Below are positions 9,070 to 17,349 of a stretch of DNA of 64,000 nt, one piece after another (position 1 is the first letter of the stretch; every line of letters begins with the position of its first letter). The position numbers and the translations under genes were made by a program. The notes below the pieces were generated by a model. It did no database searches and was not told where the DNA came from. It saw only the letters and a list, made by a program, of their open reading frames with translations. Origin of the DNA: Pseudoruegeria sp. HB172150 (GTDB lineage: Bacteria > Pseudomonadota > Alphaproteobacteria > Rhodobacterales > Rhodobacteraceae); contig NZ_JAATNG010000001.1 of assembly GCF_013184805.1 (NCBI RefSeq), positions 1,984,001-2,048,000 on the forward strand. Direction: 5' to 3'.

Positions 9070-10056
9070 ATGACCAGACAGCCCGACCGCTATTCCCTTG
9101 TCGCCGATATCGGCGGGACGAACACACGCGTCGCCCTCGCCGAGGGGCTCGACATCGTACATGGCACCGTGCGCCGCTACCGGAACGCCGAATATCCGGG
9201 GCTGGAGACGGTCCTGCGCGAGTATCTCGAGTCCGAGGATGACGTCGACTGCGCCGGCGCCTGCGTTGCCGTGGCGGGCCCGGTTCGCAACGGTGTCGGG
9301 CAGCTGACCAACCTTGACTGGCGCATCGACACGGACACGCTGGCGCGGGCGACGCAGGCTGAAACCGTATCGATCCTGAACGACCTGCAGGCGCAGGGCT
9401 TTGCGCTGGAACACCTGAAGCCCGAAAGCCTGCAAACCGTGATCCCGATGCCCGACGCAGTGCCCGACGCCACCCGGCTGGTGGTGGGCGCCGGCACCGG
9501 CTTCAACTCTGCCACCGTCTATCACACCCGCAAGGGCCGGATCGTGCCGCCCGCCGAGGCGGGGCATGCGAACATGCCGATCCGGAACGAGGCCGATCTG
9601 CGCCTCGCGAAATTCGTCGAGACGGCGCATGGCTTCCCCGGCATCGAGGATGTGCTGGCGGGCCGCGGGCTGGAACGCATCTACGCCTGGCTGGGCCACG
9701 AGCAGGGCGCGGTCCGCGAAGTCCGCGCCAAGGAGATCATGGAGGCGCTGGCCGAAGGCAGCGATCCGCGTGCCGAGGAAACCGCGCGCGTCTATGTGCG
9801 GCTGCTGGGCTCCGTCGTCGGAAACCTCGCTCTGACCATGCTGCCCTTCGGCGGGATCTACCTGATCGGCGGCGTCGCGACGGCTTTCGCGCCTTATCTG
9901 GAGCGCTTCGGTTTCGACGACGCTTTCCGCGACAAGGGCCGCTTTGCCGGGTTCATGCAGAATTTCGGCGTGTCGGTGGTGTCGGACGACTATGCCGCGC
10001 TGGTCGGCTGCGCGAGTCATCTGTGCGAGGTGATCGAGCACGAGGCGGATTTCTGA
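9070..10056 (+). CDS. glk: Glucokinase (Glk family)
   Basis: This ATP-dependent enzyme phosphorylates the glucose released by the two glucosidases to glucose-6-phosphate, which the zwf-pgl-pgi products further along can use. The 328 residues show the phosphate-binding motif DIGGTN at residues 13-18, the adenosine-side motif VVGAGTGFN and the conserved EAGHANMP block of proteobacterial Glk (not the ROK family). It starts 4 bases after the beta-glucosidase stop. Confidence 0.92.
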   Translation: MTRQPDRYSLVADIGGTNTRVALAEGLDIVHGTVRRYRNAEYPGLETVLREYLESEDDVDCAGACVAVAGPVRNGVGQLTNLDWRIDTDTLARATQAETVSILNDLQAQGFALEHLKPESLQTVIPMPDAVPDATRLVVGAGTGFNSATVYHTRKGRIVPPAEAGHANMPIRNEADLRLAKFVETAHGFPGIEDVLAGRGLERIYAWLGHEQGAVREVRAKEIMEALAEGSDPRAEETARVYVRLLGSVVGNLALTMLPFGGIYLIGGVATAFAPYLERFGFDDAFRDKGRFAGFMQNFGVSVVSDDYAALVGCASHLCEVIEHEADF

Positions 10057-10071
10057 GCTTCCCATCGGAAG

Positions 10072-10812
10072 CTATTGCAGCGCCTTGAAAATCATCCGGA
10101 CCGCGATGAGTGCCAGCAGCACCAGGATCACCCGGTCGAAAACCCTGGGCGGCAGGTGCCGGGCGATGAAATTGCCCACCGGCATGGCGCCGAACAGCGG
10201 AATCATCGCCAGCAGCCCGTAGAGGAACCTCTGTGGCGTCATGATCCCGTACCACCACAAAACCGGGATCTGCAGCGCCGAGATCAGCGCGAAGAAGACG
10301 GATATCGTTGCGATGAAACTCTCGCGTTTCAGCTTCATCGAGTTGAGGAAGGTGATCGAGACAGGCGCGGAGATGCCGGTCGCCCCCTGCAGCACGCCTG
10401 CGACGGTCCCCGTGGGCCAGACCGCGCGCAGGGCGGCGGTATAGCTCAGCACCCAGTCCGGTCGCGCGAGACGGAACGCGATGTAGCCGAAAACGGTGGC
10501 CGCCACCGCGATCAGCAGGACCTGTGCGGGAACGCTGGCCAGAATAACGGTGCCGATCAGCACGCCGATGCCGCCGGATGTTGCGAAACCCCAGGTGAAG
10601 GCGTTCGGCAGCATGTCACGCCGGTAGAACCAGCCCTGCCACAAGTTGCTCAGCAGGTTCGGCACGACCATCACCGCCACCGCAAGCTGCACGTCGAAGA
10701 ACAATGCGAGGACCGGAACGGCCAGAACCGGCGCTCCTGCCCCGATCGCACCCTTCAGCAGGCCACCCATTGCGATCGCGACGAAGATCAGCGCGAATTC
10801 CCCGATCACCAC
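10072..10812 (-). CDS. TauE/SafE family sulfite-exporter-like membrane protein
   Basis: A 246-residue inner-membrane protein with about seven or eight hydrophobic segments. It has the family's glycine-rich N-terminal motif (GGLLKGAIGAGAPVLAVP) and the repeated half GVLQGATGISAPVSI. TauE/SafE (formerly DUF81) proteins are proposed exporters of sulfite, sulfoacetate or other organic anions; the substrate here is unknown. It converges on glucokinase with a 15-base gap, so it is not part of that operon. Confidence 0.88.
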   Translation of the reverse strand: MVIGEFALIFVAIAMGGLLKGAIGAGAPVLAVPVLALFFDVQLAVAVMVVPNLLSNLWQGWFYRRDMLPNAFTWGFATSGGIGVLIGTVILASVPAQVLLIAVAATVFGYIAFRLARPDWVLSYTAALRAVWPTGTVAGVLQGATGISAPVSITFLNSMKLKRESFIATISVFFALISALQIPVLWWYGIMTPQRFLYGLLAMIPLFGAMPVGNFIARHLPPRVFDRVILVLLALIAVRMIFKALQ

Positions 10813-11275
10813 CCGGCCCCCTTACTCCGCACCGTCATTCCGCCTGATCCCTTCGTTAACCTGTGAATAGCTCCTAGAACGCGGAACTCCGGGCTGCAAC
10901 TGGGGCCGGGAGTATGCGCTATTGCATGGCACCGTGCACAGTCACGACGCCCGTGCGCTGGTACGCGAGATCATGAGAAAGCACATTGCGAACCGGCATC
11001 AATCCGGTCGCGCAATTGCGCCAGCCTTCTACTACGGGCGAATACAGATAAGACACGCCGGTCCGCGCCATGCGCGACATCGTTTAACCATTTCCTAAGA
11101 CTGCGGTGGAAACACTGATCTTCCAGGCCCAGAAACAGGGGTGCGTCACGTTTCCGCGTGACTATCCGGACTTAGCCGGGCATCACTATTGCTGCACCCG
11201 ACAGTTACGGTAGTGTGACAACAAGTTTGCGATTTAAGCAGCGGGTCGGGCAGCAGGCCGCAGAAGGAGGCAGTG
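10813..11275. other. 463-base intergenic region upstream of the sphingolipid locus
   Basis: I see no convincing gene here. It should contain the promoter of the alpha-oxoamine synthase and of the minus-strand TauE gene. Two symmetric elements stand out: the palindrome GCGCAATTGCGC at 11010-11021, just after a hairpin-capable stretch (AACCGG/CCGGT at about 10991-11008), and the inverted repeat GTCACG-N6-CGTGAC at 11145-11162. A strong ribosome-binding site, AAGGAGG, is at 11264-11270. Confidence 0.5.
11145..11162. promoter_or_regulatory. Inverted repeat GTCACG-N6-CGTGAC, candidate regulator site
   Basis: Six-base arms separated by six bases, 114 bases before the start of the oxoamine-synthase gene. 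This resembles a dimeric regulator site in geometry, but I cannot name the regulator. Confidence 0.35.
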
Positions 11276-12508
11276 ATGGCGACTGAGGCAAAGCCGGAAA
11301 GGCCGGGGTTTCAGGCTGTCGCCGAAAGGCGGTTCCGGCTGGCTGGCAAGTCGATCATCGAAAAGGGCCACCCCTATTTCGTTCCCGTCGACCGGCTGGA
11401 ACAGATGTATGCCGCGCGGCCCGATGGCTATGTCAGCCTGGCGCATTACGACTACCTCGGACTTGCCCGCCATCCGGAGGTGCTGGGTGCCGCGTCCGAC
11501 GCGCTGCACACCCACGGCGCGGGAGTCGGCGCCTCGCGTCTTGTCGGCGGCGAGCGCACCGCGCATCGCGCGCTGGAACGGAACCTCGCGAAATTCCTTG
11601 GCGTCGGCGACGTACTGACGCTGATCTCCGGCTACCTGACCAATCTGTCGCTGATCAACCACCTGCTGGGACCGCGCGACCTGGTGCTGATCGACTCGCT
11701 GGCCCACAACTCCATCGTCGTGGGCGCGCGGTCCGGCCGGTTCGAGTGCAAGACCTTCGCGCATAACGACCTCGACGATCTGGCGGCAAAGCTGACCGCG
11801 GCGCGGGGCGAATACCGTCACGTCCTGATCGTGGTCGAGGGTCTTTATTCGATGGATGGAGATATCCCCGACCTGCCCCGCCTGATCGAGATGAAGAAGC
11901 GCCACGACGCCTGGCTTCTGGTGGACGAGGCGCATTCCTTCGGTGTGCTGGGCCGCAACGGGCGGGGCGTTTGCGAGCATTTCGGCATCGATCCAGCGGA
12001 AATCGAACTGTCGGTCGGCACCCTGTCGAAAAGCTTCGTGTCCTCGGGCGGGTTCATCTGTGCCTCTGCCGACGTGATCGCATGGCTGCGTTTCACCCTG
12101 CCCGGCTTCGTCTATTCGGTCGGCCTGTCGCCCGCGACGGTGGCCAGCGCGAATGCCGCGCTGCACATCCTGCGGCGGGAACCGGATCGCGTGGAGCGGC
12201 TGAAGCGCAAGTCGCTTCTGTTCCGGGATGCCGCGCGCGATGCGGGACTCGATCCGGGCAAGGCAATCGGCGCTGCCGTCGTTCCGCTGTTCTTCGACAG
12301 CGCCGAAGAGACGATGATGGTCAGCCAGGCGCTGATGAACAGCGGTATCTACGCCCCGCCCATCGTGCAGATCGGCGTGCCGAAGGATCAGCCGCGGATC
12401 CGCTTCTTCTTTTCCGCCGAACATGACGAGGCCGATATACTGCGTGCCGTCGACGTGGTGGCGGGCGCGACGCGGGTCCGGTCGGTTCCCCGTCTCGCCA
12501 CGGTCTGA
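11276..12508 (+). CDS. Serine-palmitoyltransferase-like alpha-oxoamine synthase
   Basis: A cytoplasmic PLP enzyme of the alpha-oxoamine synthase family (SPT, KBL, BioF, HemA), 410 residues. The PLP-binding lysine is Lys252 in GTLSKSF; VDEAH (216-220) and the stacking-histidine region SLAHNS (141-146) are intact. The family condenses an acyl thioester with an amino acid. Serine palmitoyltransferase, giving 3-ketosphinganine, is the best reading because a 3-ketosphinganine-reductase-like SDR and lipid genes follow. 2-Amino-3-ketobutyrate ligase and AONS are the alternatives, but no tdh or bio genes are nearby. AAGGAGG five bases upstream fixes the ATG at 11276 rather than the GTG at 11273. It opens the locus. 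Confidence 0.82.
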   Translation: MATEAKPERPGFQAVAERRFRLAGKSIIEKGHPYFVPVDRLEQMYAARPDGYVSLAHYDYLGLARHPEVLGAASDALHTHGAGVGASRLVGGERTAHRALERNLAKFLGVGDVLTLISGYLTNLSLINHLLGPRDLVLIDSLAHNSIVVGARSGRFECKTFAHNDLDDLAAKLTAARGEYRHVLIVVEGLYSMDGDIPDLPRLIEMKKRHDAWLLVDEAHSFGVLGRNGRGVCEHFGIDPAEIELSVGTLSKSFVSSGGFICASADVIAWLRFTLPGFVYSVGLSPATVASANAALHILRREPDRVERLKRKSLLFRDAARDAGLDPGKAIGAAVVPLFFDSAEETMMVSQALMNSGIYAPPIVQIGVPKDQPRIRFFFSAEHDEADILRAVDVVAGATRVRSVPRLATV

Positions 12509-12572
12509 GCCGCTCTGCAAAACACCGCCGACGGCTCTGCAATCCATCTCGCCAGGTCTTCCGGGCCAGCGT

Positions 12573-13187
12573 ATGACTGCGATCATGAATCGCCGCGCCA
12601 TGATCCTGTCGAGCGGGGCCGCCGCCCTTCTGCCAGCCTTGCCGGCGGGGGCGGCGACATTGCGCAGCGTGAAGGTGGCGGAACAGCCCAGAGTCCCGCT
12701 GTTGCAGCCGGAGTGGCCGGTGCCGGACGAGCCGAACCAGATCTTTTACCTGCAGCGGTCGATCAACGCGAACACCATCGTCTTCACGGCGCGCTATGAC
12801 GGCGACGGGCAGCTGGTCTTTCCCGATGCGGCCGAGATCTACTGGCGCCGCTACGGGGATGCGGGGGAACGAATGCCGCTGAAACCGATCGAAAAGATCC
12901 TCGCCTTCGGGATGCAGATCCGCAAACGGCCCGAGCCAGATCAGTATACCGTGTGGCTAAACCCGCTTCCCCAGCTGTCCATGCTGCTGATGCAGACCGC
13001 CCCCGGTCAGGCGCAGTTGCTGGGCCGGATCGGCGGACAGACCGCGCGTGCCGTCTATGCCTATGCCGAGGTCGACGATACCGGGCTGATCCCGCGCGTG
13101 AACGGGCTGTCTCTGCACGGCGTGCTGCCGGACGGCGGCGCGATTTCGGAGTATTTCAGCGTCGCGGGCGGGGAATACCGGCCTTAA
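12573..13187 (+). CDS. Exported protein resembling DUF4833
   Basis: A 204-residue protein of unknown function. The N-terminus has two arginines and a hydrophobic stretch (NRRAMILSSGAAALLPALPAGAA), which reads as a secretion signal, possibly Tat, cleaved near residue 30. The body carries a pattern I associate with DUF4833: residues QIFYLQRSINANTIVF, then IYWRRYGDAG and a conserved YTVWLNPLP segment. The start could also be the ATG at 12585. It lies 64 bases after the SPT-like gene and 88 before inositol-phosphate synthase, in the same direction. It may be a periplasmic lipid-binding or lipid-modifying partner, but that is only inferred from position. Confidence 0.6.
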   Translation: MTAIMNRRAMILSSGAAALLPALPAGAATLRSVKVAEQPRVPLLQPEWPVPDEPNQIFYLQRSINANTIVFTARYDGDGQLVFPDAAEIYWRRYGDAGERMPLKPIEKILAFGMQIRKRPEPDQYTVWLNPLPQLSMLLMQTAPGQAQLLGRIGGQTARAVYAYAEVDDTGLIPRVNGLSLHGVLPDGGAISEYFSVAGGEYRP

Positions 13188-13275
13188 CCCGGAATTAGAC
13201 CGGAAGTTGCTGGCACCGCGCCGCGACCCGTGCCAAGAGATTGGCCCAGAGTAACGGGACTGTAACGGGCTATAC

Positions 13276-14388
13276 ATGGCGAAGACCCAAAGCGGTCGCA
13301 TCAGAACGGCTATAGCAGGGGTTGGGAACTGCGCGTCATCGCTGGTGCAGGCGGTTTCCTATTGCCGCGCCATGGGGGAAGAGGCGGTCGGCGTCAGCTT
13401 TCCGGTGCTGGGCGGATACCGACCGGAGGATGTCGAGATTGTCGCGGGCTTCGACATCGACGCGCGCAAGGTGAACCGGCCCATTGGCGAAGCGGTCCTC
13501 GCCACGCCCAACTGCACCGAGGTTTTCTGGGACAGGCTGGATGATCAGCCGGCGCAGGTACATCGCGGTCCCGATCTCGACGGCATCTCCGCCTATATGC
13601 GCAATCAACCGTCCGATTTGAGTTTCGCGCCGTCAGACGCCCCGGCCCTGACACGGGACGAGGTGGTTGCAAAGCTCAGGGCCGCGCAGGCCGGGGTTTT
13701 GATCCTGTTCCTGCCGGTCGGTTCCACTGCAGCGGTGGAATTCTACGCTGACTGCGCGCTCGCCGCAGGCTGCGCAGTGGTCAACGGCATCCCTGTCTTC
13801 CTCGCTTCGAAGCCTGCTTGGGCGCTGCGGTTCGAAGAGGCTGGCCTTCCGATCCTTGGCGACGATTTCAAAGCGCAGTTCGGCGCGACCGTCATCCATC
13901 GCGCGCTGGCGCATCTGGCGGATATGCGCGGCGTGAAGATCGACCGCACCTACCAGCTGAACGTCGGCGGCAATACCGACTTCCTCAACATGATGGACAT
14001 GGACCGGCTGGCAACGAAACGCGAGTCGAAGACAGAGGCCGTGCAGGCCGCGATGGACACCCGCCTCGCCGATGGCGACATCCGTATCGGGCCGTCGGAT
14101 TACGTGCCATGGCTGCAGGACCGCAAGGTCGCATATGTCCGCCTCGAAGGCCGGCTGCTGGGCGGCGCGCGCACCAGCGTCGAACTGCGGCTGGAGGTGG
14201 AAGACAGCCCGAATGCCGCTGCCATGGCCCTTACTGCGATCCGCATTGCCCGGATCGCGCGTGACCGGGGACTTGCAGGCGCGATCCCCGATGCCTGCGC
14301 CTTCCTGTTCAAGCATCCGCCGGTGCAGATGGACGACCCGGAGGCGCATGACCGGTTGCTCGCCTTCGCCGAAGGCGACACCGAATGA
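13276..14388 (+). CDS. ino1: Myo-inositol-1-phosphate synthase (MIPS)
   Basis: This cytoplasmic enzyme isomerises glucose-6-phosphate to inositol phosphate with bound NAD. The 370 residues begin with the nucleotide-binding motif AIAGVGNCASS and include the family block LNVGGNTDFLNM and the catalytic-region motif IGPSDYVPWL. Length and motifs fit the actinobacterial/archaeal short MIPS class rather than the 500-residue eukaryotic one. The stop overlaps the start of the following SDR gene (ATGA), so the inositol branch and the long-chain-base branch are translated together. This is the strongest evidence that the locus makes an inositol-containing lipid. Confidence 0.92.
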   Translation: MAKTQSGRIRTAIAGVGNCASSLVQAVSYCRAMGEEAVGVSFPVLGGYRPEDVEIVAGFDIDARKVNRPIGEAVLATPNCTEVFWDRLDDQPAQVHRGPDLDGISAYMRNQPSDLSFAPSDAPALTRDEVVAKLRAAQAGVLILFLPVGSTAAVEFYADCALAAGCAVVNGIPVFLASKPAWALRFEEAGLPILGDDFKAQFGATVIHRALAHLADMRGVKIDRTYQLNVGGNTDFLNMMDMDRLATKRESKTEAVQAAMDTRLADGDIRIGPSDYVPWLQDRKVAYVRLEGRLLGGARTSVELRLEVEDSPNAAAMALTAIRIARIARDRGLAGAIPDACAFLFKHPPVQMDDPEAHDRLLAFAEGDTE

Positions 14389-15173
14389 ACACCCCCGACA
14401 AACGCCCCGCCTTCATCACCGGCGGCTCCAGCGGTATCGGCCTGGCCCTTGCCCGGCAGCTCGCCGAGCGCGGCCACCCTGTCGCGATTTTCGCAAGACG
14501 TCCCAACAAGTTGCAGGCCGCAGCTGAAGCGATCGGTCCGAATGTCCGCGCCTATCCCTGCGACGTCGCCAACCGCGCCTCGGTCGAGGCCTCGGTGTCG
14601 CAGGCCATCGAGGAACTCGGCGCGCCCGGCTACGCCATCGCCAATGCCGGCGTGGCCGAACCGGGCGAGTTTCTGGAACAGCGCATCGACGCGCACGAAT
14701 ACCAGATGCAGATCAACTACTTCGGCGCGCTCTATTTCGCCCGTGCCTGCGCAGTGGCGATGCCCGAGGGCGCGAATCTGGTTTTCGTCGGCTCGGGCTC
14801 CGCCTTCTTCGGCATCTACGGTTATGGCGCCTACGCCCCGTCCAAATTCGCCGTGCGCGGTCTGGCGGAGGTGCTGCGGGTGGAACTGGCGCCCCGGGGC
14901 ATTTCGGTCACGCTCGCCTATCCTCCCGACACCGAAACGCCCATGCTGGAAACCGAGGAACGGCTGAAACCAGAAGCGACGAAGCTCATCACCGCAAGCG
15001 GCGGGTTGTGGTCGCCCGAAGACGTGGCCCGGGTCATCCTCAAACGCACGGACAAGGGACGTTTTGCCGTCACCCCCGGCTGGCAGATGACCGCGCTTCT
15101 CTGGCTGCATTCGCTGCTGGCGCCGGGGTTGCGACGCTGGCAGGCGGGGATCGTGCGGAAGACCCGCAAATGA
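14385..15173 (+). CDS. Short-chain dehydrogenase, 3-ketosphinganine (3-ketodihydrosphingosine) reductase-like
   Basis: A 262-residue classical SDR. It has the cofactor motif TGGSSGIG (12-19), NAG (87-89), the catalytic serines SGS around 137-139 and the Tyr150-x3-Lys154 pair. The segment after the active site (SKFAVRGLAEVLRVEL and then LAYPPDTETP) closely matches what I recall of the eukaryotic enzyme KDSR, including the PPDT-TP block that distinguishes KDSR from most SDRs. It would reduce the ketone made by the SPT-like enzyme to sphinganine. Known alphaproteobacterial ceramide loci use a different, epimerase-like reductase (CerR). It overlaps its neighbours on both sides (ATGA), in the middle of the operon. 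Confidence 0.8.
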   Translation: MNTPDKRPAFITGGSSGIGLALARQLAERGHPVAIFARRPNKLQAAAEAIGPNVRAYPCDVANRASVEASVSQAIEELGAPGYAIANAGVAEPGEFLEQRIDAHEYQMQINYFGALYFARACAVAMPEGANLVFVGSGSAFFGIYGYGAYAPSKFAVRGLAEVLRVELAPRGISVTLAYPPDTETPMLETEERLKPEATKLITASGGLWSPEDVARVILKRTDKGRFAVTPGWQMTALLWLHSLLAPGLRRWQAGIVRKTRK

Positions 15174-16060
15174 TGCCGGAGATCGCGCTGCTGGCACAGG
15201 CCTGCCTTGTATTGCTGGCGTTCGGCGCGCTGCTGGTGCTGGTACTGGCCGTCGTCCCGGCTACCGCGGCCACAGCGCGCGACGCGCTGCCGATCCTTCT
15301 GACCGAGGTCGTCATCGTCGGTGTCGCCGTCGGCGCGCTCTGGGCCGGTGGCTGGATATTGACCGCCGCCCTCCTTCTGCATGCCGCCCGAACCGGATAC
15401 GAGGCGGCCCGCGTGCGCCTTCCCGACGAAAGCCCATGGCCCGCCCTTGGCTTCGGCATCGGACTGGCCGCGCTCGGCTGGCTGGGCTCGGTATACCTTT
15501 CTGAAGTGTTTGCAGCCAATGTCGCGATGCTGGCCCTGTTCGCGCTGATCGGTGCACTGGTTCTTGCCTTCTCCGATCCGCGCACATCCCCTGCGGCCGC
15601 CTGGCTCGACATTGTGCTGTTTCCCGGCCTGCCTCTCATCGTCTTCACGGCCGCGGGCCTTCGCGGCGAGGCGGCACTGCTGCTGGCCGCGTTCCTGCTG
15701 GTCGAGACCTTCGACAGCTACGCCCTGCTCGGCGGCAAGCTTTTCGGCCGGCGCAAGGCGTTTCCGCAGATCAGCCCCGGCAAGACCATCGAGGGACTGA
15801 TCGCCGGGGCGGTGATGCTGGTTTTCACCGCCGTGCTGCTGGGCCCTGCCCTTGGCGTCCCGGTGACAATGGCCGCCGCTGCCGCGCTCGCTGCTGGCTC
15901 CTTCAGTGTCGCGGGCGACCTTTGCGCCTCGCGCCTCAAACGGATCGCGGGGGTCAAGGATTACCCGCGCATCATGCCATACCAGGGCGGGCTCCTTGAC
16001 ATCACCGACGCCTGGATTGCCACAACCATCGGGTTCCTTGCCCTCTCGGGCGCGTTCTGA
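15170..16060 (+). CDS. CdsA-family phosphatidate/phospholipid cytidylyltransferase, divergent
   Basis: An integral membrane protein of 296 residues with about eight hydrophobic segments. The C-terminal half carries the CDP-diglyceride synthase pattern: GGKLFGRRKAFPQISPGKTIEG, then SVAGDLCASRLKRIAGVKD and a final PYQGGLLDITD. In canonical CdsA the last motif reads HGG-x-LDR-x-D; here His is replaced by Gln and Arg by Ile. It probably makes a CDP-activated lipid from CTP, either CDP-diacylglycerol or an activated sphingoid lipid. The ATG at 15170 overlaps the preceding stop (ATGA), and a second ATG follows immediately. Confidence 0.8.
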   Translation: MMPEIALLAQACLVLLAFGALLVLVLAVVPATAATARDALPILLTEVVIVGVAVGALWAGGWILTAALLLHAARTGYEAARVRLPDESPWPALGFGIGLAALGWLGSVYLSEVFAANVAMLALFALIGALVLAFSDPRTSPAAAWLDIVLFPGLPLIVFTAAGLRGEAALLLAAFLLVETFDSYALLGGKLFGRRKAFPQISPGKTIEGLIAGAVMLVFTAVLLGPALGVPVTMAAAAALAAGSFSVAGDLCASRLKRIAGVKDYPRIMPYQGGLLDITDAWIATTIGFLALSGAF

Positions 16061-16146
16061 CCTCCCGTGCGCCGCGAAGCATTTGAACCGGCGCCCTCTT
16101 CACCGCATCATCGCGCCGTGATCCGGACACCAGAGACCCCGTTGCC

Positions 16147-17349
16147 ATGACGCGCAGCCCGATGATCCGGCTGCTGACCCGGCGCGCGTCGCGGGTTCTC
16201 CTCGGATTGATGGCTCTGATCGTCATGATCTTCATCACCGAGATATTCACCTCCGAACTCGAGGCGGTGATTTCAAGCGGCGGCCATGCGCTTGACCTGC
16301 TGCGCCTGCTGCTGCTGCGCACCCCCGAGGTCATCGACTTTGCCCTGCCGATCGTGCTGTTCCTCGGTCTCTACTTCGCTATCGACGGCGCCCGGACGGA
16401 TCGTGAACTGATCATCTGCGCCGCCGCCGGCGAGCGCTGGCAGAAGATTCCGCGCGTCGCGCTGACATTCGGTTTGCTGGCGATGCTGCTGTCGCTGCTC
16501 TTTTCCGGCCTGATCACGCCCGCCTCCAACCACCTGCTGCGGCTGACTTATTACGACCTGCAGTCACAGCGCATCCTGCAGGCGATCACTGACCCCGGCG
16601 ACCGCATCCATATCCAGGAGATCGAGGGCCGAACGATCATCGCCAGCCCGCCCGACTCACCGGACAGCGAACGCGGCTCTCTTTTCATTTACAGCGGCAC
16701 GGCGGATGGCGGGTGGCGGGTGGCGCGCGCGGATGACTGGGCGGTTGTCGGCCCGGATGACGACGGGGCCTATCAGGTCGCACTGAAGCGGTTCCGCGAG
16801 TATCGCGGCGACGCGGCCGAAGCGCCGCCGCCCACGGATATGCCAGACGACACACCGGGAAAGGCCACGCTCGATTTCGCGCAGGTTAATGTGCAGACTG
16901 TGGAGGTAGCGCTGCAGATCGGCGATATCGTCGAGGCTGTCGACCGCAGTCGCCATTTCAACGAACGCTTCCTGTTGCAGGCAGGCGGACCCGTGGACGG
17001 CGAACCGGTGGAAAACGCCGACGGTGCGATAGCGCCCGCCCCTACACCCACCTTCGGCGAAATCGTCGCCGCCGCGCTCCTTTGCCCGGTCGCCGCGCTG
17101 CTCGCGGTCGCGGGCGCAGCCCTTGCGGGCACGCGGCGCGGGCGCTTTCTCGGACTGCCACTTGGCCTGATCCTCGTTCTCGGCGGGGATGTCGGCGGTC
17201 GCGCCGTGCTGGGAGAGGCGGCGGCGCTCGGGTATCCGGCGTTCTGGGCAGGGGCCATGGCGCTGCTGGCGCTCGGCCTTGCCCCCGCCCTGATCTACGT
17301 CCGGCACCGCGCCGAGCGGATCGTCATCCCGCTCCGGGGCCGGGAATGA
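16147..17349 (+). CDS. LptF/LptG (YjgP/YjgQ) family permease, first of a pair
   Basis: A 400-residue inner-membrane protein with the LptF/LptG layout: three membrane segments in the first 130 residues, a periplasmic beta-jellyroll-like domain (about 140-290), then three more segments. LptF and LptG normally form the channel of the ABC exporter that lifts lipopolysaccharide to the outer membrane, with LptB ATPase and LptC, neither of which is encoded here. Canonical lptFG in this bacterial group usually lies in another locus, so this pair is probably a paralogue serving the lipid made by the surrounding genes. The end overlaps the next permease (ATGA). Confidence 0.85.
   Translation: MTRSPMIRLLTRRASRVLLGLMALIVMIFITEIFTSELEAVISSGGHALDLLRLLLLRTPEVIDFALPIVLFLGLYFAIDGARTDRELIICAAAGERWQKIPRVALTFGLLAMLLSLLFSGLITPASNHLLRLTYYDLQSQRILQAITDPGDRIHIQEIEGRTIIASPPDSPDSERGSLFIYSGTADGGWRVARADDWAVVGPDDDGAYQVALKRFREYRGDAAEAPPPTDMPDDTPGKATLDFAQVNVQTVEVALQIGDIVEAVDRSRHFNERFLLQAGGPVDGEPVENADGAIAPAPTPTFGEIVAAALLCPVAALLAVAGAALAGTRRGRFLGLPLGLILVLGGDVGGRAVLGEAAALGYPAFWAGAMALLALGLAPALIYVRHRAERIVIPLRGRE

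Noticed and set aside
7710-9071. 453-codon open frame antisense to the GH1 gene
   Set aside because: The GH1 frame has both catalytic glutamates; the antisense frame has no recognisable features.
11276-12508. Reading the first locus gene as 2-amino-3-ketobutyrate ligase or AONS
   Set aside because: No threonine dehydrogenase or biotin genes nearby, while a ketosphinganine-reductase-like SDR and lipid genes follow; kept only as an alternative.
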